NCBI GenBank assembly: GCA_951813525.2
Contig: CATOTJ020000003.1
Span: 496,001 to 560,000, forward strand
Direction: 5' to 3'
DNA length: 64,000 nucleotides
Origin: Thermohalobaculum sp951813525
GTDB taxonomy: Bacteria > Pseudomonadota > Alphaproteobacteria > Rhodobacterales > Rhodobacteraceae
A model generated the notes under the pieces. That model ran no database searches, was not told where the DNA came from, and saw nothing but the letters and a program-made list of their open reading frames with translations. A program made the translations under genes and the position numbers. Positions 44,284 to 53,291 of this stretch are shown piece by piece; positions within the stretch are counted from its first letter, which is position 1, and each line of letters opens with the position of its first letter.

Positions 44284-45552
44284 TCAGATGCCTTTCGGGC
44301 AGGTAAACTCGTTCAGCGCCGTCATCTTGAACGGATTGAACACCGATTGTGTCTGGACCGAGAAGGTCGCATCGCGCCCGCCGACCCGGAATGTCACCGA
44401 CATCCGTCCGCCGCTGCCAATGCCGGCATTCGCGCGCATCAACCGGATCAGCGCCCAGGTTCCGGTCCGTTGAGTCCTGCTGCGTTGGCCGGGAATTTCC
44501 GGTGTAAAGGCAACGACAACCAGTCCGTTGGCAGGACCCGGCCAGACCATATTGACCGGTCGCGGTGCGCGGTGGTCATAGACGATCTTCTGGCCGTCAG
44601 CGTCCAGGGTTACGTCCAGCGCATCCGGGCTGAGCGAGATGGGCGTCACAGAGAATTGAATGCCCAAAGCACCCGTCCCAAAGAACGCATCGCGGATTTG
44701 CCGCGCCCGCTGAAACTGGCGCAGGGTCGCGTTCGAAAGGTTTCGCGAGACTTCGGTATCCCCGCTCCAGCGCCACGTCTTGCCGGATGTATTGGCCATG
44801 GCGGCAAGCTCGCGGTTAAAGAAGCCGTCCATGATCTGACCCGGCCCGAACAATCGCTGGAAATCGGCCAGACCGACATCGGTGCGCGAACCCGCCTTGA
44901 ACGGGTATTTCCCCCGAACGATCAGACTGCAGGGCGCCGTGACTTCCTTGGCCAGTTTTTCGCCCAGCGTTACGACCTGCGAGCCCAGGATAAGTTCCTT
45001 GATCTTTTGCTTGGGTTGTTTGGTCATGTTGGCGATCAGGCCGGGCAGCCGCGGTTCCTCGGCATCCATTGCGCGCAGTTCCGAACTGACGGCTTTGATG
45101 GCGGCTTCCTTGACCGGGCCGCCGTCCTTCATGTCGTTCAACCCTTCATAGAGTTTGTTGAAGCGGGCGACGAGATTATCGACCGGTGCCGGACTGCCGG
45201 ACAGATCGCCTGCAAAGTCGTGCGGGCCCTTGAAGTGGGCTTCGATCCGTTCGCCATAGTTGGGACGGGCCTCGCCACCACCGCCCCCGACATCAACGTC
45301 TTTGATCGCAGCAACGGCGGCCGCATATCCGATACGGCCAGCAGCGCTGTTGGCGCCCTTGCGAAGCTGATTGACTGTCTCGGCCTTGGTCGCGCGTTCG
45401 CCTTCCTTCGCGGCAGCATCGCTGCCTTCTTCGGGCGGCGGCGGCAGTTTCGTCAGCTCGGTTTGTTCGCGGATCGACGTCATCATCTGCTTGAGCGGCG
45501 AAGTGGGCGCGGCCAGCGCGCTCATCACCGTGAGATCACTGAGTGACGACAC
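44284..45552 (-). CDS. tssM: TssM (IcmF) C-terminal part, separated by an in-frame stop
   Basis: These 422 residues match the periplasmic C-terminal third of TssM, including the region ending in WPGPANGLVVVAF and the terminal TGTWALIRLM...VTFRVGG that contacts TssJ. The frame is identical to the upstream tssM fragment and continues without other breaks to the TGA at 45589-45591. If translated separately, the first start codon is a GTG at 45552 with no good ribosome site; without a signal sequence the fragment would not reach the periplasm. Likely part of a broken single gene of about 1180 codons. Confidence 0.85.
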   Translation of the reverse strand: MSSLSDLTVMSALAAPTSPLKQMMTSIREQTELTKLPPPPEEGSDAAAKEGERATKAETVNQLRKGANSAAGRIGYAAAVAAIKDVDVGGGGGEARPNYGERIEAHFKGPHDFAGDLSGSPAPVDNLVARFNKLYEGLNDMKDGGPVKEAAIKAVSSELRAMDAEEPRLPGLIANMTKQPKQKIKELILGSQVVTLGEKLAKEVTAPCSLIVRGKYPFKAGSRTDVGLADFQRLFGPGQIMDGFFNRELAAMANTSGKTWRWSGDTEVSRNLSNATLRQFQRARQIRDAFFGTGALGIQFSVTPISLSPDALDVTLDADGQKIVYDHRAPRPVNMVWPGPANGLVVVAFTPEIPGQRSRTQRTGTWALIRLMRANAGIGSGGRMSVTFRVGGRDATFSVQTQSVFNPFKMTALNEFTCPKGI

Positions 45553-45588
45553 GCCAGGGGCGATCTTTACCCGGGACAGCTGTTGGTC

Positions 45589-45591
45589 TCA
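45589..45591 (-). other. In-frame TGA inside tssM
   Basis: The codon follows ...REFINA and precedes DQQLSRVKIA in one continuous frame. Homologous TssM proteins commonly have Trp (TGG) here, so a single G-to-A change explains the stop. It is followed by G, and no recoding signal is seen. Confidence 0.8.
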
Positions 45592-47823
45592 GGCATTGAT
45601 GAACTCGCGCCGATAGCGCTTCATCACGTTTTCACGCAGTGTCTTGTACTGGGCTTCGAAGGTCGCCTGTTTGCCGGCGTCGCCCAGCACCCATTTTTCG
45701 TTCTTGATCTCTTCGATGATCCCTTCGATCTGCGCGAGGAAACCGTAAATGAAATCGTCCTTGGTGTAGAAACCCGGGACCACGACCGTCGACAGATCAC
45801 CGCCATCGCGGGTTTCGAAGACGATCTTAGCGTCGGCGCCCGCTCTCTCGGATACCAGCCACGGCGGGTAGGCATCGGATTCGGCGCGCAGTTTCATCAG
45901 TGTATAGACGCGGTCGGCCAGCGGCATACGCGCCAGGACCTGCTGCGCTTCCTTGATCAGCGGGGCGTTCAGATCGACCGAGGACGATGGTTCTTCGAGA
46001 ATGACGTCCAGATGCGCCATCAAACGCTCGCGGCCCTTTGCGTCGGCAACGCCCGGGTATTGCTTTTCCCACCCGCGTTGCATCCAGGCACGGACAAACG
46101 CCACGTCCATCCTCTGCTTGCCACCCAGCATGAGATAGACCTTGAGCGCTTCGTAGACGAACTCCTCGTTGTCGATATTCTTGGCGAGCTGGTCTTCGAC
46201 CCGCCAGACAAGGCGCGGCAGGAACAAGCGGTCCAACCCGTCGCGATAGGCACCGAGCGCTGCCGACCGCAGGCGCTTGTGCTGACCCAATCCCAGTTTT
46301 TCGGTGATCGAGATGCTCTCGTCGCGGGTCGAATAACCCATCGGCATGGTGCGCAGCTTGTAGAGCGCATCATCGACGGCCAGAACATCGCCGTTGGTGA
46401 TCTTCGGTTCTTTCAGGAAGTCACTCGCCATATCGCGGTAATCGTCGACAGACCGCTCGGTGCGCGCGATCAGGTCCTTGTTCTGCATATAGCTCCAGCC
46501 CCAGGCGGCACCGACGCCGATGACGCCGAGGAACAGCAAAACGTACATCGCCGATTTCATGAAGATCATGCGCCGGACATGGCTGAGATTGGTCGAAACC
46601 CATCCGCTTTCCTGGAAGACCACTTTTTGCAGAAGGTCGGTCAGAAAGAAGCTGCGCCCCTGGCCGGAGAAGGCGGGCATCATGCCGCCCTGCGTCCCGA
46701 AATTGCGGCTGAGGGCACCGATGATCCGGTCAATCGGGTTGCCTTCCTGCGTACCGGAGGTGAAGTAGACGCCTCGCAGCGCCACATCGACCCGGTACCG
46801 CGACGGTTCGAACACTTTGGTCAGAAACTCGTTGATCGGTTCCTTGAGTGACGCCATCTGGCTGGGGAAGCCGAAGATGCGCGACCGGGCCCGCGGGTCT
46901 GGCATGATCTGCAAGCGGTCGGTGACCTGTTCCGACAGCGCCATCATCAGTTCGTCGAATTCGGTGCCGAAGCTGGCGACCATATTGTCGTTCTTCTTCT
47001 TCGGCTGGAACGTCGCGCCCCAGACCATACCGGTCTGATCGGGCGACAGATCGCCATACATCTCCATGAACCCGGCGAGCAGATCCATCTTGGTCAGCAT
47101 CACATAGACCGGGAAGGCGATTTTCAGCTTTTTGTGCAACTCGTCTAGGCGGCGGCGGATGGCGTTTGCATGTGCATCCAGTTCGCCCGGCGGCAGGGTC
47201 ATGATGTCTTCGACCGAAATGCAGACCAACACGCCGTTGATCGGTTGGCGCGGGCGGTTTTCAGACAACATGTCCAGGAAACCTTCCCAGCTTTTCGAAT
47301 CGGCATCGGCGTCGGAATCTTGTGTGGTGTACCGCCCCGCCGTGTCGATCATCACGGCTTCTTCGGTGAACCACCAATCGCAGTGGCGGGTGCCACCGAC
47401 GCCTGCGATTGCCTTTGCGCCCTCTGGCCCGGCCAGCGGAAATTTCAGGCCCGAATTCACCAGCGCGGTCGTCTTCCCCGAGCCCGGCGGGCCGATCATG
47501 ATGTACCAGGGCAATTCGTAAAGACCCGCGCTGCCCTTGCGCCCGGTGGTGCGCTTTAGCGTTTCCATCGCGTCCTGCATCTTTTCGCGCAGAACGGGAG
47601 TGTCATCGGCAGCTCCGGCGACCTCTTCTTCCAGTTTTCGGGCCTGACGGCGCCGGATCATCCATCGGATCAACCAGACCATGAAGGCGATGAACCAGAT
47701 CGTCGCAATAATCACGATGATCCAGGTCAACGACAGACCGATCATCGGGCCGACGAACCAGGTGACGACCGAGAGGGCAATCAGCCCAAGAATCGTGAAG
47801 AACCAGATCAGAAAACGTTTCAT
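45589..47823 (-). CDS. tssM: TssM (IcmF) N-terminal part, ending at a premature stop
   Basis: TssM is the inner-membrane spine of the T6SS membrane complex (TssJLM). The 744 residues include two N-terminal membrane helices (about 5-25 and 31-52), a cytoplasmic GTPase-like domain with Walker A GPPGSGKT (111-118), a third helix (about 421-442), and the start of the periplasmic region. Family proteins are about 1100-1200 residues, so the C-terminal third is missing here and is found downstream in the same frame. A truncated product would lack the TssJ-binding part and probably be inactive. Confidence 0.9.
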   Translation of the reverse strand: MKRFLIWFFTILGLIALSVVTWFVGPMIGLSLTWIIVIIATIWFIAFMVWLIRWMIRRRQARKLEEEVAGAADDTPVLREKMQDAMETLKRTTGRKGSAGLYELPWYIMIGPPGSGKTTALVNSGLKFPLAGPEGAKAIAGVGGTRHCDWWFTEEAVMIDTAGRYTTQDSDADADSKSWEGFLDMLSENRPRQPINGVLVCISVEDIMTLPPGELDAHANAIRRRLDELHKKLKIAFPVYVMLTKMDLLAGFMEMYGDLSPDQTGMVWGATFQPKKKNDNMVASFGTEFDELMMALSEQVTDRLQIMPDPRARSRIFGFPSQMASLKEPINEFLTKVFEPSRYRVDVALRGVYFTSGTQEGNPIDRIIGALSRNFGTQGGMMPAFSGQGRSFFLTDLLQKVVFQESGWVSTNLSHVRRMIFMKSAMYVLLFLGVIGVGAAWGWSYMQNKDLIARTERSVDDYRDMASDFLKEPKITNGDVLAVDDALYKLRTMPMGYSTRDESISITEKLGLGQHKRLRSAALGAYRDGLDRLFLPRLVWRVEDQLAKNIDNEEFVYEALKVYLMLGGKQRMDVAFVRAWMQRGWEKQYPGVADAKGRERLMAHLDVILEEPSSSVDLNAPLIKEAQQVLARMPLADRVYTLMKLRAESDAYPPWLVSERAGADAKIVFETRDGGDLSTVVVPGFYTKDDFIYGFLAQIEGIIEEIKNEKWVLGDAGKQATFEAQYKTLRENVMKRYRREFINA

Positions 47824-47910
47824 GATCGAATGCCCTTGTTTTCAAATCCCATCGGGGACAGCCATCCCCGGTTCCAGGCGCAGCGGCGCCGCGATTTCGT
47901 CAGGCGCACG

Positions 47911-49521
47911 CTATTTCGTCCGCTCGATCAACAATTCGACGCGCCGGTTCTCGGGCCAGCAACTCGAGTTCTCGGCCGGGGTGCAAACCGGGTCGTCCGG
48001 CCCGCGGCCGCGGGTCTTGGCCCGCAATTCCGGCGGTGAGTGCGACAGGATCGCCTCCATGACGGACTTTGCCCGCGCCTCGGACAACTCGTGGTTCGAG
48101 CCCCATATCGAGGTCGCGCTGAGGCGTTCCGCATCCGAATGCCCGACTGCATAAACCCGGCCGTGCGTCTCGCCCTTGGCCGCCAAAAGCTGAGTTTCCT
48201 TGGCGAATGTCTCGCCGATGCGCCGGGCGAGACCGTCGCGGAACTTGTCCGTCACCTCGGCCTTGCCGGAGGCGAACAGCACCGTGTTGGAAAACCGGAC
48301 GATGATAAAGTTCGCGTCCAGATAACGGGCGCTGACCAGGCCCGAGGAGATTTCATCCTTCAGCTTGTCCCGGATGCGGTCCAGTTGGCCGGTATCTTCG
48401 GCTGCGATGACCAAGGTTTCCTTGTCATCCCGGACAACATCGTCGCCGCCGCCGATTACGACAACGACAACGACATCCGTGTCCTTGATCTCGTTGTTGA
48501 CCAGTTCGATCGCGCCGGTCGGGTGGATGTCGCGCATATCGGTGGTCAGGGCATAGGCGTCTTCGTCCAAAAGATAACGAAGACCGAAATAGGCGCCGGT
48601 GGCCAAAAGACAGACAATGGCCGCAACCGCCCAGAACGGGATCTGCATACCGAGCGAGCGGCGCCCGATCTCCATGCCCTTCCAGTTTGGCGAAAGCAAC
48701 CAGCCGCCGCCGCGGTTCACACCGCGCAGCGCCTGATAAATCTCGGTCCGGCACCCCTGAACGGCGGCCTGACCCATTTGTGAGGCGCGATGTTCGCCTT
48801 CGAACCCCAGCGACAGGCAGACATAGTAAAGTTCGAGCAGGTCATAGTTGGCACCAGGGTTGCGCAAGGCTTCGGCAACCTTCTGGTAGAAAACGGTGCC
48901 GCCGATGCGTTCGCCGAAATAGCGGCCCAGCATCGGGTCCTGGGTCCAGACCAGCCTGTCTTCACCCGGCAGGTTCTGGACAATGTCGTCCGCCACGGCG
49001 CAGAGCACATATTTCGCGTCGCTCAATTGTTGCTGATAGGCGCCCGCAGCGGTCGCGGCGCCCTCAAAGCCTTCAATTTCACGGCTGACGGACTGTTTCA
49101 GCGCCGTAAAGCTGGCCTGGGTCATGCCGGTCTTCAGACGGCCGAGCAGATCAAGAACAGGGCCGGCAGCGGTCAGCAGCGGGTTCTTGCCAGGGGTTTG
49201 AACCAAGGAGGTCGGACCTGTCGGTGCCCCCGCTGCCTGCGGGTTCCACTGCCCGGGCGGCGGCTGTTGGCCCCATTGCGGCTGACCGCCGCCGGGTTGC
49301 TGCATGAAGTCCTGATATTGCTGCCCGTCGGGCCGCGGCGGCGGCGGGGCATATCCCTGCTGTCCACCCTGCTGCGGTGGCGGCGCGCCGGGTGCGCCCT
49401 GCTGGGGGTATTGTGGTTGCTGGGGCTGTTGTGGCTGCTGTGGTGCCCGCCCCCCGGGGTTCGGCCGGATGATCGTACGTTCGTTCTGTCCAAATGGGTC
49501 AAACGGATCGTTGCCACTCAT
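47911..49521 (-). CDS. tssL: T6SS protein TssL with OmpA-like C-terminus
   Basis: TssL is the DotU-family inner-membrane subunit of the T6SS membrane complex; this long form also binds peptidoglycan. The 536 residues begin with a short segment carrying RTIIRPNPGG (Thr16), then a Pro/Gln-rich disordered stretch (about 25-105), the DotU domain (about 110-275), one membrane helix (about 293-315), and an OmpA-like domain (about 400-536) with VLFASGKAEV, VGHSDAERL and NHELSEARA. The RTIIRPNPGG segment resembles the region phosphorylated by PpkA in Agrobacterium TssL. Confidence 0.92.
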   Translation of the reverse strand: MSGNDPFDPFGQNERTIIRPNPGGRAPQQPQQPQQPQYPQQGAPGAPPPQQGGQQGYAPPPPRPDGQQYQDFMQQPGGGQPQWGQQPPPGQWNPQAAGAPTGPTSLVQTPGKNPLLTAAGPVLDLLGRLKTGMTQASFTALKQSVSREIEGFEGAATAAGAYQQQLSDAKYVLCAVADDIVQNLPGEDRLVWTQDPMLGRYFGERIGGTVFYQKVAEALRNPGANYDLLELYYVCLSLGFEGEHRASQMGQAAVQGCRTEIYQALRGVNRGGGWLLSPNWKGMEIGRRSLGMQIPFWAVAAIVCLLATGAYFGLRYLLDEDAYALTTDMRDIHPTGAIELVNNEIKDTDVVVVVVIGGGDDVVRDDKETLVIAAEDTGQLDRIRDKLKDEISSGLVSARYLDANFIIVRFSNTVLFASGKAEVTDKFRDGLARRIGETFAKETQLLAAKGETHGRVYAVGHSDAERLSATSIWGSNHELSEARAKSVMEAILSHSPPELRAKTRGRGPDDPVCTPAENSSCWPENRRVELLIERTK

Positions 49522-49523
49522 TG

Positions 49524-50852
49524 CTAGCTCTCCCGCACGGCCCAGAACTCAAGCTCGAGGTCGGGCCAGTTGCCCGAAAAGTGCATGCCCACGGCAGGGT
49601 CCTGAGAAAATTCGGGCCAAAGCCGCGACGAGCGGTTCAGCCGGAAATAGACGTGGCCCGTCAGCGCCCGGATCTGGCGCGGCGGGGTCGGCAAATGTTC
49701 AATTTCGATGCCCGGCAGCTGGGCATGGACAATTTCACGCATTTTGGTCGATGGCCCGATCTTGAAGAGATGGGGGAATTGCTGCTGGATTTCGGTCAAG
49801 GGGCGCGCCGAAGCAACCTCGACGATAAAGCTGCAATCCTGGAAGAGCGTGCGGTCGCGGATGCGCGAGATATAGACATTGCCTGCGCGCTCCTCCAGCT
49901 CGAGACGGAAGACGTTCCGGGATCCCCCCGCCAGGGCGCGCTGCAGGTCGTCCATGACCGGGCCGAACGTGTCGGCCAGATTGTCGTGGTCATAGGGTTT
50001 ATAGGTCGGCGCCATCCGTTCCGTGGTTGTGTAGGTCATCAGATCGCCAGCGAGGCTGATCAATGTCTCGTACAGCCGTTCCGGATGCACATATTTTGAG
50101 TTTTCGAAGTGCCGGATGATCGGGACCGAACGATTCAGCGACTGTAGGATGAAGAAATCGGAGTATTGCAGGCCGCCGCCGGAGGACGGGTCGGCGGCGA
50201 AGCGCGAAAGCTCGGAAAGGCGTTTTTCGATCCAGCCCTTCGCCCGGTCGACGAGGCCGCTGAAACCCGGATGCGCCTGGGTTGAAATCGCGGGCGGCAG
50301 ATAACGGTTGTCGAAGACGATCGTTTTGTCCTGGATCTCGTTTACGCGGGCCAGTCCGATCTGTGTGAACCCTCGTTTCGTGCCATCCATGACGACATAG
50401 CTGAGCCGGGGATGGGCGATGTCGATCTCTTCCTCGGAGGCCGTTGCCGCTGTTGCATCGATCACGGCCGCGTTCTGACGCCAATATCGCGATGCGCTGT
50501 CGCTTTCGGGAAAATCGACTTCGCGCGAGTTCTTGGCAATCGCCGGAACCGCAAGACCGACAACCGTGTTGGCGAGGCGCTCGTTCAGCTCGATCGGTTC
50601 GGGCAATGGCGACATGTCGGGAATGTCGAACGGCATCCCGTCGGGCATCACACCGCTGGCGCGGCGAACGCCGAACTTGCCCTGCTGGGCCAGGTCATTG
50701 TCGATTTCCAAGGTCGTCACACCCCAAGGATAGGGCGTGATCCGGCCTGTTCGCGCAATCAGGCTGTTTTCGTGATAGCGGTCGGCTTGCTGGAAATGCT
50801 GGGGCCTGAGAAATAGCCCTTCTGTCCAGGCAACCTTGCTGTTCCAGCTCAT
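49524..50852 (-). CDS. tssK: T6SS baseplate subunit TssK
   Basis: TssK is the trimeric adaptor that joins the baseplate to the TssJLM membrane complex. The 442 residues begin with the signature SKVAWTEGLFLRPQHFQQADRY and include the central YTTTERMAPTYKPYDH and the C-terminal LPGIEIEHLPTPPRQI and YFRLNRSSRLWPEF. It lies two bases upstream of tssL, and tssJ is on its other side with a 110-bp gap. Confidence 0.94.
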   Translation of the reverse strand: MSWNSKVAWTEGLFLRPQHFQQADRYHENSLIARTGRITPYPWGVTTLEIDNDLAQQGKFGVRRASGVMPDGMPFDIPDMSPLPEPIELNERLANTVVGLAVPAIAKNSREVDFPESDSASRYWRQNAAVIDATAATASEEEIDIAHPRLSYVVMDGTKRGFTQIGLARVNEIQDKTIVFDNRYLPPAISTQAHPGFSGLVDRAKGWIEKRLSELSRFAADPSSGGGLQYSDFFILQSLNRSVPIIRHFENSKYVHPERLYETLISLAGDLMTYTTTERMAPTYKPYDHDNLADTFGPVMDDLQRALAGGSRNVFRLELEERAGNVYISRIRDRTLFQDCSFIVEVASARPLTEIQQQFPHLFKIGPSTKMREIVHAQLPGIEIEHLPTPPRQIRALTGHVYFRLNRSSRLWPEFSQDPAVGMHFSGNWPDLELEFWAVRES

Positions 50853-50962
50853 TAACCGCTCCCGTCTCTTTCGTCACAGGCATCGACCACCTGTACATCC
50901 CATCAGCCCAGGTCGAGCCATTGTTGTTTGCCGGGACACATCCGCACCCCGGCAAACTCTGC

Positions 50963-51436
50963 TTATTCTACCGATACTTCGTTCGAGCCAATCGTAGCTT
51001 TCAGCAAGGTGACTTCGTTTGCCTTAACAGGTGCCGATGCGCGCCACTTGGCGGTGTCAATCTGCCGGTATCCCACCGCGATGCCGATATCGCTGGTCCC
51101 TGCGGGCAGCTCGAAAATCTTTTTGGTGGTTTTTCCGGGCACGATAACCATGCGCGCGATCCGCTTCATCGTCTCGGCCATGTCGCCCAACTCGCCGCCG
51201 GTCAGCGCATCATAAGATCCGGTCGCGAACGGTGCGCCGGGCTGCATGGCGTAAATGAAGACGACCGAAGGGCTTGCCCGGCCTGATGGATCCGGGTTTG
51301 CGTCTTTAGCTGCCGACAAAGTGACCTGAGCCACCGTGGGATCGGGTTGCTTGGGCGGCGGCGGCCCTGCGCAGGCGGCAACAAATGCGCCAATGATCAA
51401 GGCAATTCCGACCCGTCGAGTTGTCATAAACACCAT
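50963..51436 (-). CDS. tssJ: T6SS outer-membrane lipoprotein TssJ
   Basis: TssJ is the lipoprotein that anchors TssM to the outer membrane. The 157-residue precursor has a signal peptide with lipobox VAAC and a transthyretin-like beta-sandwich. The family features visible are QVTLSAAKDANPDPSGRASP, VVFIYAMQ and a basic VIVPGKTTK strand. GGGGAG lies four bases before the ATG at 51436; an in-frame ATG at 51427 is an alternative. Confidence 0.88.
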   Translation of the reverse strand: MVFMTTRRVGIALIIGAFVAACAGPPPPKQPDPTVAQVTLSAAKDANPDPSGRASPSVVFIYAMQPGAPFATGSYDALTGGELGDMAETMKRIARMVIVPGKTTKKIFELPAGTSDIGIAVGYRQIDTAKWRASAPVKANEVTLLKATIGSNEVSVE

Positions 51437-51475
51437 CTTACTCCCCTTATTGACCTCAAATGACCTTACCAGTTC

Positions 51476-53182
51476 CTAACCGTCCGACTCGCGGCCCGAG
51501 CCGGCGGCGGATTGCTGATCGTACTTATCCGCAAATAGTAGCATGAATGCGTCAGTCATGCCGCGTTGATGATGCGCAGATTTCGACCGGAAGCGCTCGA
51601 CATATATGTCCCACAGTTTGGCGCGCCGCGAGCTTACGATGCTGGCCAAACCGCCGTCTTTCGAGGTGGCACCGGCAATGTTTTCAGGTTCGAGATCAGC
51701 GATAAGGGCGGTCAGAGCCTGCTGCATCGCATTGAACGTGAACATCTGGTGTTTTTGCAGATCCGTCAGGCTGCGTTCGATTGTTTCGCGTGCGCCCATA
51801 TAGCCATCGGGCGTCTCGCCGAACATGACCTTCATGGCCTGCTCGATCGTCGGCGAGAACTTGAGCGGGTTGTTGTCGAGGCGCCCGAATTGCGTGACCT
51901 CGGACGAGCGGATTGCGCTTTTCGTCTCGGTCCGGGCTTTCAACATTGCGGCCAAGCCTTCGGATGCCGTTCGAAAGAGGTTGCCCAATTCTTCGGCCAA
52001 TTGTTCGTCACTGCGTCCAGCAACCGACCCCGCAGGCATCCCGGCGCCGCGTTCGAAGGCAGCAACGAAACCGCCTGGCGAACCGCCCGCAGCCGGGGGC
52101 GCAGCGGCCGGGGTTGGTGCCGCCGCGGGTGTTGGGGCAGCGGGGGTGGATTTAGGTGCGCTGTCCGGTACGACAACCGGGTCGGTCAGCAACAACGGCT
52201 CTTCTTCCGCGTCGGGCACCGGTTGCTGCGGTGCCGCTTGCGGCGGGGGGTCGAATGCAGCCGCAGGAGCCGGGTCAAAAGCGCCGCGCGCAGGATCAGG
52301 TGTCGATTGCGGCGGCGGCGCATCGAACGCTGCACGCGACGGCGCAGGCACTTCGAACACATCCTGGGGCGGCGTCGGCACCCCGGCAGCGGGGGGCGGC
52401 GGGGCCGCTGCTGCAGGATCAGCGGAACCGGCTGCAAGCGCACGCCAGTCACCCCCGGCGCCCGCGGCGTCGCCCTCTTGCGGCGCAGGCGTCGCATCAG
52501 GAGGGGTCCAACCACCCTGATCGGGTGGCGGGGCCGGATCGGCTGCTGGTGGTGATCCCGGTGTGCGCCAATCACCGCCGCCCGCAGGCGGGGCAGCACC
52601 AAACGCCCCGTCCGGCGAGGGGGCAGCCGGTACGGCGGGTGTGGCAGGGGCCGTCGGGGCGGCGGGTGCGGTTGGTCGCGAGGGTGTGAACCCGGCGTCA
52701 AATCCAACATTTTCGTCGGCAAAAGACACATCCGCCGGGCGCGGGGCCGACGCGGCGCTGCTGTCACGCCGAAACTTGCGGGCATCGACGGGATCGGCTG
52801 CGCCGTCGACGCTCCAAGGATCGCCAGCGGACGGGGCAGCGCCACCACCCGTATCGGGCGCCGCAGCCGCGCCGCCGCCATCGGCAACGGTGGCCAGCAC
52901 AATATAGCCGCCGATATGGATCCGGTCGCCGCTTTGAATCTGATAGGGTTCGGTCACTCGATTGTCGTGACCGTTCACCATCGTCCCATTTGTCGACACA
53001 TCGTGAACCCAATAGCCGCCGTCCTTGTAACGGATATGGCAATGAGTGCCCGAGACGAAGCGCTGCGGGTCCGGCAGGGTCCAGTCCATGAACGCGTCGC
53101 GGCCAATGTCCAGACCGCTTTTGTCGACCGAATAGGTGAGCGGCCCGCCATCGGACAGCTGGTCGACGTTTTCGATTTGCAA
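51476..53182 (-). CDS. tagH: T6SS FHA-domain protein TagH, 5' end apparently frameshifted
   Basis: TagH/Fha reads Thr phosphorylation made by PpkA. The 568 residues comprise an N-terminal FHA domain (about 1-105, with DIGRD, VSGTHCHIR and STNGTMVNG), a long Pro/Ala-rich linker (about 110-365) and the C-terminal domain (about 370-550). The only start in this frame is a TTG at 53182 without a ribosome site. In another frame just upstream, GTG at 53204 encodes MTTLTLNL, which joined to QIENVDQL would restore a normal family N-terminus; the two differ by one base (CTTG for CTG near 53181). Confidence 0.82.
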   Translation of the reverse strand: MQIENVDQLSDGGPLTYSVDKSGLDIGRDAFMDWTLPDPQRFVSGTHCHIRYKDGGYWVHDVSTNGTMVNGHDNRVTEPYQIQSGDRIHIGGYIVLATVADGGGAAAAPDTGGGAAPSAGDPWSVDGAADPVDARKFRRDSSAASAPRPADVSFADENVGFDAGFTPSRPTAPAAPTAPATPAVPAAPSPDGAFGAAPPAGGGDWRTPGSPPAADPAPPPDQGGWTPPDATPAPQEGDAAGAGGDWRALAAGSADPAAAAPPPPAAGVPTPPQDVFEVPAPSRAAFDAPPPQSTPDPARGAFDPAPAAAFDPPPQAAPQQPVPDAEEEPLLLTDPVVVPDSAPKSTPAAPTPAAAPTPAAAPPAAGGSPGGFVAAFERGAGMPAGSVAGRSDEQLAEELGNLFRTASEGLAAMLKARTETKSAIRSSEVTQFGRLDNNPLKFSPTIEQAMKVMFGETPDGYMGARETIERSLTDLQKHQMFTFNAMQQALTALIADLEPENIAGATSKDGGLASIVSSRRAKLWDIYVERFRSKSAHHQRGMTDAFMLLFADKYDQQSAAGSGRESDG

Positions 53183-53291
53183 GGTTCAGGGTCAATGTCG
53201 TCACCTGCGAACTGAATGAGCAAACAGACCCACAGTGGGCCGAAATGCTTTTGTGTCAACGGATCCTGGTCTGGCGCTCATGATTTGGCGC

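Noticed and set aside
45589..45591. Selenocysteine or programmed readthrough at the tssM TGA
   Set aside because: No selenocysteine insertion hairpin or leaky-stop context (next base is G) was seen, and TssM is not a selenoprotein family.
47853..47870. CGGGGA / TCCCCG hairpin between tssL and tssM as a terminator
   Set aside because: Only six base pairs and no T-run follow on the minus strand; the genes are otherwise closely spaced, so termination there is not supported.
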